The notes under the pieces are model-generated. The model was not told the origin of the DNA, ran no database searches, and saw only the letters and a program-made list of their open reading frames with translations. From the NCBI RefSeq assembly GCF_020144665.1, contig NZ_JAAHBQ010000015.1:37698-101697 (forward strand): 64,000 nucleotides of DNA, given 5' to 3'. Within the stretch, counting starts at the first letter, position 1. Each line of letters opens with the position of its first letter. Origin of the DNA: Oscillatoria salina IIICB1 (lineage in GTDB: Bacteria; Cyanobacteriota; Cyanobacteriia; Cyanobacteriales; SIO1D9). Positions 18,173-30,432 of this stretch are shown here, piece by piece. Both the position numbers and the translations under genes were made by a program.

Positions 18173-18481
18173 ATGTCTGAACAAAGAAAAATAACAATTG
18201 TTAGTTCAGTTATTTTACTAATCATTAAAGTAACATATGGTATCCACGTTGGTTGCTTTGTTGGTGCGGCTGCGGGAGCGTGCATCGGAATGGTAGAAGG
18301 TGGATTTTCTTACTTAATGAGTTTTTCTGAAAGCACCGAGTACGGGTCAGCAATACCGCTACTTTCAGATACTATATTTACTTTTGTCGGTGGTAGCTTT
18401 TTGAGTCCGGCTAATACAATTACGGGTTTTTTTGGCGGAATGTTTAGTGGTGCTGGAGTTGGTGCTTGGGGGGTATTTTAA
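18173..18481 (+). CDS. Unknown membrane protein, N-terminal part (split at G6 run)
   Basis: 102 residues, hydrophobic and glycine-rich (GCFVGAAAGACIGMVEGG; ITGFFGGMFSGAGVGAW), like glycine-zipper membrane proteins. It stops 8 bases after a run of six G at 18468-18473. The following open frame continues the same kind of sequence in another frame. It is therefore probably the N-terminal part of a single 300+ residue gene broken by a homopolymer indel, or joined by slippage. A weak AAGGATG precedes the ATG at 18173. Confidence 0.5.
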   Translation: MSEQRKITIVSSVILLIIKVTYGIHVGCFVGAAAGACIGMVEGGFSYLMSFSESTEYGSAIPLLSDTIFTFVGGSFLSPANTITGFFGGMFSGAGVGAWGVF

Positions 18482-19131
18482 CTAGCTTACTTTTAGGTAT
18501 TTTTCGATTACTAGAAGCTTTAAATTTGGAAAAATTTAAAGTGGCAATATCTGTTTTTAACGGTATTTTTGGTGGTCGAATAGGTGCTGTACTACTAGGA
18601 ACATTAACCAGTAGTATTACAGGATTTGTAGTGCGGTATATTGCCAAAAATAATCCTAATGAATCCATTACTATATTCGGATTTTTGGGGTTAAGAGGTG
18701 GTCTTTATGTGGGAATTGCAATCGGGCTATGTTTTGCAATTTATGGATACAACAAATCCTCTATTAATTTATCCTTGAAGAAAGTAGAAAAACTGAGAGA
18801 AAAGGCATTAGCTATTTTGCTAGCAGCTTTATTATTGATAACCCTGTTTGAATTTTGGGGAATAATTTTGATGATAGTGCTATTTTCTCTCTTGAATTAC
18901 GGTCCAGAAAATAGCCAAGAATTCTTGAAGAAAAATGTGATCTCAAAAGCAAAAAATAAAAAATGGATACTTATTCTAAGTGGTTTGGCTGGTGCTATTG
19001 GCTTCAAAGGTTTTTTAGGTGCTATTTTCGGCGTGCTTACAGGATTAGCTATAAATCGATGGTTATTGCCACAATTACAGAATCGTCTGACTAAGGTAGA
19101 AAGCTCAGAAATTTCTTCTCATGAATATTGA
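18466..19131 (+). CDS. Unknown membrane protein, C-terminal part (split at G6 run)
   Basis: Open frame of 221 residues with only a TTG as possible start (18466), overlapping the preceding open frame by 16 bases at the G6 run. Several hydrophobic segments: GILTSLLLGIFRLLEAL, GGLYVGIAIGLCFAIYGY, ALAILLAALLLITLFEFWGI, ILILSGLAGAIGFKGFLGAI. Glycine-zipper-like motifs (GGRIGAVLLG, GAIFGVLTG) match the N-terminal piece, which supports a single original protein. Function unknown. Confidence 0.5.
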   Translation: MGGILTSLLLGIFRLLEALNLEKFKVAISVFNGIFGGRIGAVLLGTLTSSITGFVVRYIAKNNPNESITIFGFLGLRGGLYVGIAIGLCFAIYGYNKSSINLSLKKVEKLREKALAILLAALLLITLFEFWGIILMIVLFSLLNYGPENSQEFLKKNVISKAKNKKWILILSGLAGAIGFKGFLGAIFGVLTGLAINRWLLPQLQNRLTKVESSEISSHEY

Positions 19132-19402
19132 ATGTATAGCGATCAGTCATCTGAGAAAGATTGTTGTTATTATGGTTGAAAAAATAATTAAAATGTGGTA
19201 ATAGTCAAAAAAGTTGCCGAACTACGCTCAACCTAATCAAACGTCTAAAAATCATTAAAAATAAAGAACTTCAATTGAGGGAGACGAAGAGCCTATCGAA
19301 ACTATCTACGGAAATCTTCAGGGATTAAAGCCGAGCCAAATCAAACAACTACAAAGGCTTTATCATCAACGTATACCCGGCGATCGCATAACTACAATAG
19401 AT

Positions 19403-21019
19403 TTGTCTGAGCGACTGGCAGCAATTAGCACAGAAATTGCTCAACCAGTTTGTGCGTATTTCAATCGCCGGGGACAAGTAATTCGAGTCGGAGTTGGTTC
19501 TCCTCGTCAAACTAGAATACCACCTCTGGAATTACCCCGTTATGGTGCAGAACGCTTGTCTGGCGTTCGCTGTATCGCGACAAAATTAAAGCCAGAAGCA
19601 CCAAAAGAGTCTAGTTTAACCGCAATGGCTATCCAACGCTTAGATGCTTTAGTAATGCTTACCCTTACAGGTGGTGGTAAACAGCGTCGTGGAGGTGGTG
19701 CAACGGGCTACGTTAAACAAGCATATCTCGCTCACCTGTTACCTCAACCGGAAATAGAACTAGAGCAAAGATTTTACTGGACTGTTTCCCCACCACTAAG
19801 TTTAGAGGCGATCGCTAAACAAGATTTTCTCGACTTAGTAGAAGGGTTAGAAGCTGAATTTCGTCGCGAGTACGTTGCTCAAGAAGTTGATGGATCTCGC
19901 GAACGAGTGCTAGTAGTAGGTTTGATGACCGATGAAATTTCACCCCTTCAGTTTGAGAATGGTTTAGCTGAAGTAAGCAGGTTAGTTGAGACTGCGGGAG
20001 GAGAAGTTTTACAGACAATTCACCAAAAGCGATCGCGTCCTCATCCCCAAACGGTTATCGGTGCTGGTAAAGTTCAAGAAATTGCTTTGCTTGTCCAAAC
20101 TCTCGGTACTAATTTGGTCGTATTCAATCGCGATCTCTCCCCAGCCCAAGTCCGCAACCTGGAAAAACAATTCGGCGTGCGTGTGGTAGACCGTACTGAG
20201 GTAATTTTAGACATTTTTGCCCAACGCGCTCAATCTCGTGCAGGTAAATTACAAGTAGAACTTGCCCAGTTAGAGTATATGTTGCCTCGTCTCACAGGTC
20301 GAGGTGAAGCAATGTCTCGTTTGGGTGGTGGTATCGGTACCAGAGGACCTGGAGAAACTAAATTAGAAACTGAACGCCGTGCTATTCAACGTCGGATCTC
20401 GCGCTTGCAAAAAGAAGTTAACCAATTACAAGCACATCGTTCTCGTTTACGTCAGCGTCGTCAAAAACAAGAAGTTCCTAGCATCGCTATTGTTGGTTAT
20501 ACGAACGCGGGTAAATCTACTTTAATTAATGCCCTAACGAACGCGGAAGTTTACACCGCCGACCAACTTTTTGCTACTCTTGACCCGACTACAAGGCGTT
20601 TACCTGTTCCCGATGCGATCGCCGGAGAACCGCTTACAATTCTACTCACGGATACTGTCGGATTTATTCACGAGTTACCACCAGCTTTAGTCGATTCTTT
20701 CCGAGCAACCCTAGAAGAAGTTACTGAAGCTGATGCACTGCTACACCTTGTAGACTTATCTCATCCCGCATGGCAAAGTCAGATTCGTTCTGTCACCAGT
20801 ATTTTAGCCGAAATGCCGGAAACCCCAGGCCCTGCTTTGATTGTCTTTAATAAAATTGACTGCGTAGACAGCGAAACCTTAGCTATAGCACAAGAAGAGT
20901 TTCCTTTAGCCGTGTTTATTTCGGCAAGCGATCGCCTCGGTTTAGAAACTCTCCGTCAAAAGTTAGGTCAGCTTGTCCATTATGCTGTTGCTTCTGTTCG
21001 GCGATCGGGTGTAGATTGA
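19403..21019 (+). CDS. hflX: GTPase HflX (ribosome-associated)
   Basis: HflX-family GTPase, which binds and can split stalled 70S ribosomes. 538 residues counted from a TTG at 19403. The N-terminal half holds the HflX domain (TVIGAGKVQEIALLVQTLGT, VVFNRDLSPAQVRNLEKQF, VRVVDRTEVILDIFAQRAQS, and the glycine-rich LGGGIGTRGPGETKLE). The G domain follows: G1 GYTNAGKSTL, G3 DTVGFIHELP, G4 FNKID. The frame is open further upstream and reads IETIYGNLQGLKPSQIKQLQ (19295-19354), which looks like the usual N-terminus of cyanobacterial HflX, but there is no ATG, GTG or TTG there. The real start may be a near-cognate ATC (19295) or ATT (19274). Confidence 0.9.
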   Translation: MSERLAAISTEIAQPVCAYFNRRGQVIRVGVGSPRQTRIPPLELPRYGAERLSGVRCIATKLKPEAPKESSLTAMAIQRLDALVMLTLTGGGKQRRGGGATGYVKQAYLAHLLPQPEIELEQRFYWTVSPPLSLEAIAKQDFLDLVEGLEAEFRREYVAQEVDGSRERVLVVGLMTDEISPLQFENGLAEVSRLVETAGGEVLQTIHQKRSRPHPQTVIGAGKVQEIALLVQTLGTNLVVFNRDLSPAQVRNLEKQFGVRVVDRTEVILDIFAQRAQSRAGKLQVELAQLEYMLPRLTGRGEAMSRLGGGIGTRGPGETKLETERRAIQRRISRLQKEVNQLQAHRSRLRQRRQKQEVPSIAIVGYTNAGKSTLINALTNAEVYTADQLFATLDPTTRRLPVPDAIAGEPLTILLTDTVGFIHELPPALVDSFRATLEEVTEADALLHLVDLSHPAWQSQIRSVTSILAEMPETPGPALIVFNKIDCVDSETLAIAQEEFPLAVFISASDRLGLETLRQKLGQLVHYAVASVRRSGVD

Positions 21020-21121
21020 CAAATTAAATATTATTGCTTCATTCAGGGATATGGTGAAAATTCGTGAATTTTACTTTCACATTCACCTCAAAGCCCGATC
21101 GTCATTTTAATTGAGTTATTC

Positions 21122-21505
21122 CTATTGAAAACTATAGCAAATAGTTCTTTCATTTCCATGACGTTGGCTAGGATTCCAGATTACGCAAATGGCTTCACTC
21201 CGATGAACATAAGCTGTATAGCCTTCAATCTCGGCTGTATCAGATGAACTAAACTGAACCTGAGTTCGAGAACCATTTGACCAGTGAATGATTACAGTAT
21301 TGCCAGTTGACTCAATTTCACATTCTGAGTCTTCTATTATTGGCTCACTTTCTGGCTCACCATTTTGCCTCTCAAAATAAAGGCAATTTGCACTTTCGAA
21401 GGGTTCAGCTATGGAAGGATAAGCAATAACTAAATTAAGAAGTGAAACTGCAAGAGCGCAATAGTAGTAGTTAAAACCTAGTAGAAAATTAAGAGTACGT
21501 TTCAT
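21122..21505 (-). CDS. Small secreted protein of unknown function
   Basis: 127 residues with a signal peptide (MKRTLNFLLGFNYYYCALAV through ...YPSIAEPF, cleavage near residue 34). The mature part of about 93 residues is acidic, with four cysteines (ANCLYFE, SECEIE, AICVIW, TICYSF), consistent with two disulfides. It contains ERQNGEP and TVIIHWSNGSRTQVQF, beta-strand-rich. No family recognised. Convergent with hflX and separated from hisD by 156 bases of pyrimidine-rich repeat DNA. Confidence 0.65.
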   Translation of the reverse strand: MKRTLNFLLGFNYYYCALAVSLLNLVIAYPSIAEPFESANCLYFERQNGEPESEPIIEDSECEIESTGNTVIIHWSNGSRTQVQFSSSDTAEIEGYTAYVHRSEAICVIWNPSQRHGNERTICYSFQ

Positions 21506-21661
21506 TAGGTGATTTCTTAGACAAATAATTTGGCAATCGAGATTAGAGGTTGGGGGTTGGGGACTGATAGTCAGTATTAATCACCTTACCTATCATTCCC
21601 TCATCACTTCATCCCATTACCCACCATTCCCTCATCCCACTCTCCCCCGTCTCCCTTTCAA

Positions 21662-22957
21662 TTAACCCTCAGTCCGTCGCCGTACTGAATCAGCGTGAGA
21701 AGGTAAACCTTCAGCCTCAGCTAAAGCTTGAATCGCTGAAGACACTTTTTTCAAGGCTGTCGGTGAATATTGAATTAAACTCGAATGCTTCATAAACGTT
21801 TCTACGCCTAAAGCAGAGGCATAACGAGCAGCACCGGAAGTTGGTAAAGTGTGATTTGGACCTGCAAGATAATCTCCTACCGCTTCCGGAGTAGAGTTAC
21901 CTAAGAAAATTGCGCCAGCGTGACGAATTAATTCGCTTAACGCCCAAGGATCTTCAACTTCTAATTCCAAGTGTTCTGGTGCGAATAAGTTAGAGAGTTC
22001 CGCCGCGACTTCTAAAGAATCGACAACGACAATCAAACCATAGTGCGCGATCGCTTTTTCGGTGAGAATCCGACGCTCGTGATTTTGCAGTTGATTACTC
22101 ACTTCTTGTTGTACTTTCGCCGCTAGTTTGGGGTCGGTGGTTAATAAAATTGCTGCCGCTAAGGGATCGTGTTCTGCTTGTGCTAAGAGATCGGTAGCCA
22201 CGTGAACTGGATTAGCATTACTATCAGCGATAATCAGCACTTCTGATGGTCCAGCTAACGAGTCGATCCCCACAGTACCGTAAACCAGCTTTTTCGCCAG
22301 AGTCACGTAGATGTTACCTGGACCTGTAATTACATCTACCTTCGGAATCGTATCCGTACCGTAAGCCAAAGCCGCGATCGCCTGCGCGCCACCGACTTTG
22401 TAAATTTCTGTAACTCCTGCTTCTTGGGCAGCTACTAGGACAGCAGGGTTAATTTTTTTCTCTTTTCCTGGTGGAGTTATCATAATAATCCGCGGCACTC
22501 CGGCAACTTTCGCCGGAATTGCGTTCATTAGTACCGTACTCGGATAAGATGCCCTACCACCCGGTACATATAACCCTGCGCGATCTACCGGGGTGTAGCG
22601 CTTGCCTAGCACGACTTCATCTTCCGCAAACTCCACCCAAGATTTCGGGATTCGTTTGCGGTGAAAAGCCGTTATTTTCCTATTAGCAAGCTGAATTGCC
22701 GCCAGTAACTCTTGATCTACTTGTTGATAAGCAGCATCTAGTTCCGAACCGCTCACGCGCAATTCTTCCGAATTGAGAGTAAGCCCGTCAAACTCTGCTG
22801 TATAGTCTAGGACGGCTCGATCTCCCAGACGTTTTACCTTTTGGAGGATTTCGCGAACGGTAGCCTCTTTGTAGAGAATCTCGTCATTGTGAGTGCGATC
22901 GCCAATCCGCCGCAGTTCGCTTTGTGCATCAGTTGCACGAGTGATGATTCGCAACAT
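21662..22957 (-). CDS. hisD: Histidinol dehydrogenase
   Basis: Catalyses the last two steps of histidine synthesis (histidinol to histidine, NAD-linked, Zn-dependent). Start set at the ATG at 22957 (431 aa, MLRIITRATDAQSELRRIGD), the usual cyanobacterial N-terminus; an ATG six codons upstream (22975) is possible. Motifs: VPGGRASYPSTVLMNAIPAKVAGV, ITGPGNIYVTLAKKLVYG, the signature GIDSLAGPSEVLIIAD, AQAEHDP (zinc and catalytic region), and the C-terminal catalytic segment FAPEHLELE and GPNHTLPTSGAARY. Other his genes are absent, as usual for dispersed cyanobacterial his genes. Divergent from rpsT. Confidence 0.95.
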   Translation of the reverse strand: MLRIITRATDAQSELRRIGDRTHNDEILYKEATVREILQKVKRLGDRAVLDYTAEFDGLTLNSEELRVSGSELDAAYQQVDQELLAAIQLANRKITAFHRKRIPKSWVEFAEDEVVLGKRYTPVDRAGLYVPGGRASYPSTVLMNAIPAKVAGVPRIIMITPPGKEKKINPAVLVAAQEAGVTEIYKVGGAQAIAALAYGTDTIPKVDVITGPGNIYVTLAKKLVYGTVGIDSLAGPSEVLIIADSNANPVHVATDLLAQAEHDPLAAAILLTTDPKLAAKVQQEVSNQLQNHERRILTEKAIAHYGLIVVVDSLEVAAELSNLFAPEHLELEVEDPWALSELIRHAGAIFLGNSTPEAVGDYLAGPNHTLPTSGAARYASALGVETFMKHSSLIQYSPTALKKVSSAIQALAEAEGLPSHADSVRRRTEG

Positions 22958-23250
22958 GGAGTTAACAGTCCCCATTGAAAGCTATTACCCACTGTGAGCT
23001 AACACCGTCAGCCCCACATCTTCTTTTGTTGCAGATGCGGATGCTTTCACGCTTACCCACTCCTCTAGCTTAACCTGGATTTTTGCCCCCTCGTGCTTTT
23101 TGGCAAACAGATGTTATATTGTTTGGAAGATACTATCCTTAAATTACTAATCAATTTTTTTGACCCCTTGAAAAATTTACTAAAATATGTTAATTAACTA
23201 ACTTACGTAGAAAAATTAACTAAAAAGTGCTATGCTAGATAAGCTTAAGC

Positions 23251-23259
23251 TGATATAAT
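23251..23259 (+). promoter_or_regulatory. Extended -10 promoter for rpsT
   Basis: TGATATAAT fits an extended -10 (TGnTATAAT). The -35 position (about 23231, TATGCT) is poor, as is usual with extended -10 elements. It lies about 50 bases upstream of the rpsT start. Confidence 0.55.
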
Positions 23260-23310
23260 TAAAATTTCAGTATAGTTTACATCGCAACAAGAAGATTTAT
23301 CTAGACAACA

Positions 23311-23619
23311 GTGGCTAATTCTAAGTCTGCAATCAAACGAATCCAAATTGCCGAGCGCAACCGACAGCGAAACAAAACTTATAAGTCAGGGGTAAGAACT
23401 CTGATGAAAAAATATTTTGGTGCTGTAGAAGAGTACGCGGCGAATCCTACTCCAGAAAAAATGGAGCAAGTGAAACAAGCAATGGCGGCAGCATACAGCA
23501 AAATAGATAAAGCAGTAAAGCGGGGAGTATTACACAGCAACAATGGTGCAAGAAAAAAATCTCGTTTGGCAAGAGCTTTAAAGCGAGTAACGGGATCTTC
23601 CGAACAACAGCCTGCCTAA
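23311..23619 (+). CDS. rpsT: 30S ribosomal protein S20
   Basis: 102-residue S20, an early-assembly protein of the small subunit. The sequence [26 protein letters not shown] is the classical S20 N-terminus, and [16 protein letters not shown] is the conserved C-terminal RNA-binding helix. Basic throughout. The start is GTG 23311, fixed by the conserved ANSKSA start. First gene of the conserved cyanobacterial order rpsT-tatD-rpoB-rpoC1-rpoC2. Confidence 0.97.
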   Translation: MANSKSAIKRIQIAERNRQRNKTYKSGVRTLMKKYFGAVEEYAANPTPEKMEQVKQAMAAAYSKIDKAVKRGVLHSNNGARKKSRLARALKRVTGSSEQQPA

Positions 23620-23940
23620 AACAAGGTATGCTACTTGTTCTTGGTGAAGAAAAAACCTCAGTCAGAAGATGATGTCCCCATGGGGGGATGCAGTTCCGAA
23701 GTAGTTTTTGGCAAGCTTGAGGAGTTTAGCTTTACTTCGATTGGGGAGAGAATGCCAAAGACAAATTTTTCAATCAGAGCTAAGCAAAAGGTTGTGTAGA
23801 AAAAAAAGGATATTTTTCTAGACAACCTCACAATTATCTAAAGATAGTCGTAGTTAGCTTGATAGAAAAAACAAAGCGAAAATAGGCGGCAAAATTAAGC
23901 AGCGCTGAAGCGCAAAAGTTCACCTCAGCAGAATGTGCCA
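23620..23940 (+). other. rpsT-tatD intergenic region with possible structured RNA
   Basis: 321 bases without a gene. Two 7-bp stems can form: CGAAGTA (23697-23703) with TACTTCG (23733-23739), and TTTGGCA (23707-23713) with TGCCAAA (23753-23759). The stems are interleaved, so they would form a pseudoknot or be mutually exclusive, as in an attenuator. A TCCCCATGGGGGGA palindrome lies just upstream (23678-23691). No known riboswitch family was recognised. Confidence 0.4.
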
Positions 23941-24750
23941 ATGGAGTTGATAGACACCCACGTTCATATTAATTTTGACGTATATCAAGGGGAGTTAGAA
24001 GCGCTATCGACGCGCTGGCGGGAAGCAAAAGTAGTCAAGTTGGTGCATTCCTGCGTTCACCCAAAAGAGTTTGCTAAGACTCAAGCACTAGCAAATCGAT
24101 TTCCAGAACTGTATTTAGCAGTAGGATTGCATCCTCTGGAAGCAGACAAAGCAAACGCTCAAACTCTCCAGGAAATCCCAAAATTAGCTGCATCAGATCC
24201 GCGAGTAGTAGCCATCGGAGAAATCGGACTTGATTTTTACAAAGCAGAAAACCACGAGCAGCAAAAAAAAGTATTTATCGAGCAAGCAGCGATCGCGCGC
24301 CAACTTGGGCTACCTGTAATTATCCACTGTCGGGAAGCATCAGCAGCACTGCGAGATTTATTGCTGACAAGGGATGAAAAACAGCAACTGCGAGGAGTAA
24401 TGCACTGCTGGAGCGGTACAGTAGAAGAAACAAAATGGTTTTTAGACTTAGGATTTTACATCAGTTTTAGTGGCATAGTCACGTTTAAAAATGCCACTCA
24501 GGTACAAGAATCGCTCAAAATAGTTCCTAGCGATCGCCTTTTAATCGAAACCGACTGTCCCTTTTTAGCACCAGTTCCCAAACGAGGCAAGCGTAATGAA
24601 CCATCCTACGTCCAATATATCGCCGAACAAGCTGCCAAACTGCGCGGCGTATCTTTAGAAAAATTAGCAGCTCAAACAACCAAAAATGCTCGCTCTATTT
24701 TTGGTTTTTCCCTAACTCAGTCCCACGATCGCCATAAACACGCCGATTGA
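23941..24750 (+). CDS. tatD: TatD family metal-dependent hydrolase
   Basis: TatD-type nuclease/hydrolase with a TIM-barrel metal site, about 269 residues. Start placed at ATG 23941 ([13 protein letters not shown]); a GTG two codons upstream is also possible. Metal ligands: DTHVHINFD near the N-terminus, GEIGLDFY (Glu), PVIIHCREA (His), MHCWSG (His) and [11 protein letters not shown] (Asp). Family members are 3'-5' DNases linked to DNA repair and quality control. Conserved position before rpoB in cyanobacteria, but 376 bases away, so probably a separate transcript. Confidence 0.93.
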   Translation: MELIDTHVHINFDVYQGELEALSTRWREAKVVKLVHSCVHPKEFAKTQALANRFPELYLAVGLHPLEADKANAQTLQEIPKLAASDPRVVAIGEIGLDFYKAENHEQQKKVFIEQAAIARQLGLPVIIHCREASAALRDLLLTRDEKQQLRGVMHCWSGTVEETKWFLDLGFYISFSGIVTFKNATQVQESLKIVPSDRLLIETDCPFLAPVPKRGKRNEPSYVQYIAEQAAKLRGVSLEKLAAQTTKNARSIFGFSLTQSHDRHKHAD

Positions 24751-25126
24751 TTTTTATCTTAGTTGAGTCAGTGAAAATCAAGCAGCAAAAAGTTACAACT
24801 CACAGCAGCGATCGAGTAACCATTACAGAAAAATTACGGGAGTAGCAATTGAGAGCAAAAAAACTAAGAAATACTCAAAATATAGCTGTGTAAATTTTAG
24901 CTGAATATCCCCAGGATCGAATTCCCAAAAATAAAATCTGTTAACAAAAAAAACTTTCCAGAAAACAACTGTAAATTAGTCAAACCGACAAAACTCAGAC
25001 AAAGGCAAAAAAACCAGCAATATCAAGCTCAAAAAATTAGTAATAATCCCACCCGCTCGACTCCCCAAAACTCCTAGGGAGCCATAGTCAAAGACAAACA
25101 AAAGCAAACAAATCTTAAAGATCGCT
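24751..25126 (+). other. rpoB leader region
   Basis: 376 bases, strikingly A-rich on the plus strand (many AAAAA runs from 24832 to 25126). No gene and no clear hairpin terminator. It should contain the promoter and leader of the rpoB-rpoC1-rpoC2 operon, but no unambiguous promoter could be picked out. Confidence 0.45.
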
Positions 25127-28417
<3,291 letters not shown>

Positions 28418-28503
28418 TTGATTTCAGCAAAAAGATTCACCAACTGGGAATCAGGAAAAATTAGCCACCAACTCCCCAACCCCCAACCACACCAAAAAAA
28501 AAC

Positions 28504-30381
28504 ATGAAAAATCAACTAGAACAACGATTTGACTACGTCAAAATTGGCATCGCCTCCCCAGAAAGAGTCCGTACTTGGGGAGAGCGAAGCCTACCCAACG
28601 GTCAAATAGTCGGCGAAGTCACCAAACCAGAAACAATAAACTATCGCACCCTCAAACCAGAGATGGACGGACTCTTCTGCGAGCGGATATTTGGTCCGGC
28701 AAAAGACTGGGAATGTCACTGCGGCAAATACAAACGAGTTCGCCACCGGGGAATAGTTTGCGAACGCTGCGGCGTAGAAGTCACCGAATCTCGCGTACGC
28801 CGACATCGCATGGGATACATCAAACTCGCAGCCCCAGTAACACACGTTTGGTACCTAAAAGGAATTCCCAGCTACCTAAGCATTTTGCTCGACATGGCAC
28901 TGCGAGACGTAGAACAGATCGTTTACTTCAACGCCTACGTAGTCTTGAACCCAGGAAACGCCGGGAACTTAAGCTACAAACAACTACTCAGCGAAGACCA
29001 ATGGTTAGAAATAGAAGAACAGCTTTATAGCGAAGACTCCGACCTAGAAGGCGTCGAAGTAGGAATTGGAGCCGAAGCAGTACAAAGATTACTGCGCGAA
29101 GTAGAACTAGAAACCGAAGCCGAAAAACTCCGCGAAGAAATTTCTACAGCCAAAGGACAAAAACGCGCCCGACTAATCAAAAGACTGCGAGTAATCGACA
29201 ACTTCATTGCCACAGGTTCCCTACCCGAATGGATGGTCCTAACCTATATCCCCGTCATCCCCCCCGACCTCCGTCCCATGGTACAACTCGACGGCGGCAG
29301 ATTCGCCACCTCCGACTTAAACGACCTCTATCGACGAGTAATTAACCGTAACAATCGATTAGCTCGCCTACAAGAAATCCTCGCCCCCGAAATCATCGTC
29401 CGTAACGAAAAGCGGATGCTCCAAGAAGCAGTTGACGCCCTAATCGACAACGGCAGACGCGGCAGAACCGTAGTTGGCGCCAACAATCGCCCCCTCAAAT
29501 CCCTCTCCGATATCATCGAAGGCAAACAAGGTCGTTTCCGCCAAAACCTCCTCGGAAAAAGAGTCGATTACTCCGGACGTTCCGTCATCGTCGTCGGTCC
29601 CAAACTAAAAATTTATCAATGTGGTTTACCCAGAGAAATGGCGATCGAACTATTTCAACCCTTCGTCATTCATAGCCTCATTCGTTCCGGACTCGTCAAC
29701 AACATCAAAGCAGCCAAAAAACTCATCCAGCGTAACGATCCCTCAGTCTGGGAAGTCCTCGAAGAAGTCATCGCCGGACATCCAGTCCTCCTCAACCGCG
29801 CCCCCACCCTACACCGCTTAGGAATCCAAGCCTTTGAACCAATCCTGGTAGAAGGTAGAGCAATTCAGTTACATCCCCTAGTCTGCCCCGCCTTCAACGC
29901 CGACTTTGACGGCGACCAAATGGCAGTTCACGTACCCCTATCCTTAGAATCCCAAGCTGAAGCAAGACTTTTAATGCTCGCCTGTCACAACATCCTTTCC
30001 CCAGCAACCGGAAGACCAATCGTCGCCCCCTCTCAAGACATGGTCTTAGGCTGTTATTACCTAACAGCAGAAAACCCCACCGCCAACAAAGAAGAACGCC
30101 ACTTCGCCAACCTAGAAGACGCCATTAAAGCCTACGAACAAGGTCTCATTGGGCTACACGCCAAAATTTGGGTTCGTTACAACGGTGACGTCGAAACCGC
30201 CCAACTCGATACCAAAGTATTAAACCAAGAACAACACCCAGACGGAACTATCACCAAACACTACCGCCAGAAAAAAAGGAGAGAAACCCCCGACGGACAA
30301 CTAATTTGTCAGTACCTGCTCACTACCCCTGGTCGAATCGTTTATAACAAAACCATTCAAGACACCCTAGCCCCAGCCTAA
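28504..30381 (+). CDS. rpoC1: DNA-directed RNA polymerase gamma subunit (N-terminal beta')
   Basis: 625 residues, corresponding to the N-terminal part of bacterial beta'; the split into rpoC1 and rpoC2 is diagnostic of cyanobacteria and plastids. It contains the zinc-binding cluster CHCGKYKR...[10 protein letters not shown] (about residues 71-89), [20 protein letters not shown], the clamp/switch segment [33 protein letters not shown] and the catalytic magnesium motif [13 protein letters not shown]. Normal length. Start ATG 28504. Confidence 0.98.
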   Translation: MKNQLEQRFDYVKIGIASPERVRTWGERSLPNGQIVGEVTKPETINYRTLKPEMDGLFCERIFGPAKDWECHCGKYKRVRHRGIVCERCGVEVTESRVRRHRMGYIKLAAPVTHVWYLKGIPSYLSILLDMALRDVEQIVYFNAYVVLNPGNAGNLSYKQLLSEDQWLEIEEQLYSEDSDLEGVEVGIGAEAVQRLLREVELETEAEKLREEISTAKGQKRARLIKRLRVIDNFIATGSLPEWMVLTYIPVIPPDLRPMVQLDGGRFATSDLNDLYRRVINRNNRLARLQEILAPEIIVRNEKRMLQEAVDALIDNGRRGRTVVGANNRPLKSLSDIIEGKQGRFRQNLLGKRVDYSGRSVIVVGPKLKIYQCGLPREMAIELFQPFVIHSLIRSGLVNNIKAAKKLIQRNDPSVWEVLEEVIAGHPVLLNRAPTLHRLGIQAFEPILVEGRAIQLHPLVCPAFNADFDGDQMAVHVPLSLESQAEARLLMLACHNILSPATGRPIVAPSQDMVLGCYYLTAENPTANKEERHFANLEDAIKAYEQGLIGLHAKIWVRYNGDVETAQLDTKVLNQEQHPDGTITKHYRQKKRRETPDGQLICQYLLTTPGRIVYNKTIQDTLAPA

Positions 30382-30432
30382 CAACCAGTCAAACAATAAA
30401 CCCCTCGATCGACTTTTCCACAGAATAAAAAA

